This document shows, in pieces, positions 5,640 to 5,905 of a DNA stretch of 5,905 nucleotides. Numbering within the stretch: position 1 is the first letter of the stretch; each line of letters opens with the position of its first letter. Origin of the DNA: Gemmatimonadota bacterium (lineage in GTDB: Bacteria > Gemmatimonadota > Gemmatimonadetes > Longimicrobiales > Gaopeijiaceae); assembly GCA_007127575.1 (NCBI GenBank), contig SKZC01000271.1:1-5905 (forward strand), written 5' to 3'. Position numbers and translations under genes: made by a program. The notes beneath the pieces were generated by a model. It was not told where the DNA came from. It saw nothing but the letters and a program-made list of their open reading frames with translations, and searched no databases.

Positions 5640-5905
5640 ATGTCGAACAAGAAGGAGCTAATGGATCGTGCGAGGGACGAGCTCTTCAGCCACATCAACC
5701 GCTGCGGGGTGCTCCAGGCGGCGGAGGAGGATCAGAAGGAGTGGATGGAGGAGACCATGGATTACCTCGCCGAGCGGTACCCCCAGCTCGGAGAGACGGA
5801 GCTTCGCGAGCTCCACACGTTGGGCCTCCGGTTCTGCCGGCCCGTGATTTCTCACGGAAAGGACTCGTCTGCCGGGAGCGAAGGAGCTGAGGAGTCCGAT
5901 GACCA
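5640..5905 (+). CDS. Uncharacterised small charged protein, 3' end cut by the window edge
   Basis: The reading frame opens at ATG 5640 behind GGAGGAGAGG and stays open to the window edge, giving 88 residues. I do not recognise a named domain. Residues 1-66 look like three amphipathic helices: KKELMDRARDELFSHINRCG (4-23), a Glu/Asp-rich EEDQKEWMEETMDYLAERYP (29-48) and ETELRELHTLGLRFCRPVI (52-70). From 71 on the chain becomes Ser/Gly/Glu/Asp-rich and probably disordered. Two cysteines, C22 and C66, and aromatic W35, Y42, Y47 and F65 stand out. There is no signal peptide or membrane segment, so it is likely cytoplasmic. It is transcribed away from hyuB. Its style resembles short conserved proteins I associate with Gemmatimonadota, but that is memory, not a search result. 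The other open frames over the same bases are less convincing because they lack this ribosome-binding site and have Gly/Arg/Pro-biased composition. Confidence 0.75.
   Translation, partial: MSNKKELMDRARDELFSHINRCGVLQAAEEDQKEWMEETMDYLAERYPQLGETELRELHTLGLRFCRPVISHGKDSSAGSEGAEESDD

Noticed and set aside
5591..5890. 99-codon open frame on the + strand near the right edge
   Set aside because: It overlaps the better-supported frame starting at 5640, has no ribosome-binding site at its start and is Gly/Arg/Pro-biased.
1..5905. Mobile element, defence system, CRISPR or phage content
   Set aside because: There is no transposase, integrase, nuclease, repeat array, tRNA or terminal inverted repeats, and base composition looks even across the genes.

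Overview
The window is a GC-rich, densely coded stretch of a Gram-negative-type bacterial chromosome with five complete or nearly complete genes and one gene cut by each edge. Three of the genes point to lipopolysaccharide (LPS) or lipid A: an LpxL/HtrB-type acyltransferase, a family 2 glycosyltransferase and a Kdo/heptose-type LPS kinase. This implies a diderm with LPS. The overall style (GTG and TTG starts, gene overlaps, a GT2 opening with an IYVTIPVHDEERTIG-like start, a DUF6941 protein) reminds me of Gemmatimonadota, but that placement is an inference from memory. No rRNA, tRNA, CRISPR array, insertion sequence, integrase or attachment site is visible.

Left block, + strand, 1-2607: an acyltransferase (its true start is probably just off the left edge), a 143-base gap, a GT2 glycosyltransferase that seems to start at a TTG, and a secreted DUF3108 protein whose ATG overlaps the GT2 stop as ATGA. 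This reads as one envelope-biogenesis operon.

Middle and right block, - strand, 5523 down to 2570: a hydantoinase B/oxoprolinase-type protein (hyuB), a small DUF6941 protein (4-base ATGA overlap) and an LPS kinase-like protein (9-base gap, with its ribosome-binding site overlapping the preceding stop). This looks like one tightly coupled operon, although its gene content is mixed. Its last gene ends inside the last codons of the DUF3108 gene: the two operons converge and their coding sequences overlap by 38 bases, leaving no space for an intergenic terminator. The usual partner of hyuB, the ATP-dependent HyuA subunit, is not in the window.

Right edge: a 116-base divergent spacer (5524-5639) with short inverted repeats and weak promoter-like hexamers separates hyuB from a rightward gene that starts at 5640 and runs off the end. 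It encodes an uncharacterised, charged, helical protein of at least 88 residues. Long open frames antisense to hyuB and to the kinase are composition artefacts.

I see no clear defence, mobile or new enzymatic system. The points most worth a second look are the HyuB-DUF6941-LPS kinase operon without HyuA, the coding overlap between convergent operons, and the uncharacterised gene at the right edge.
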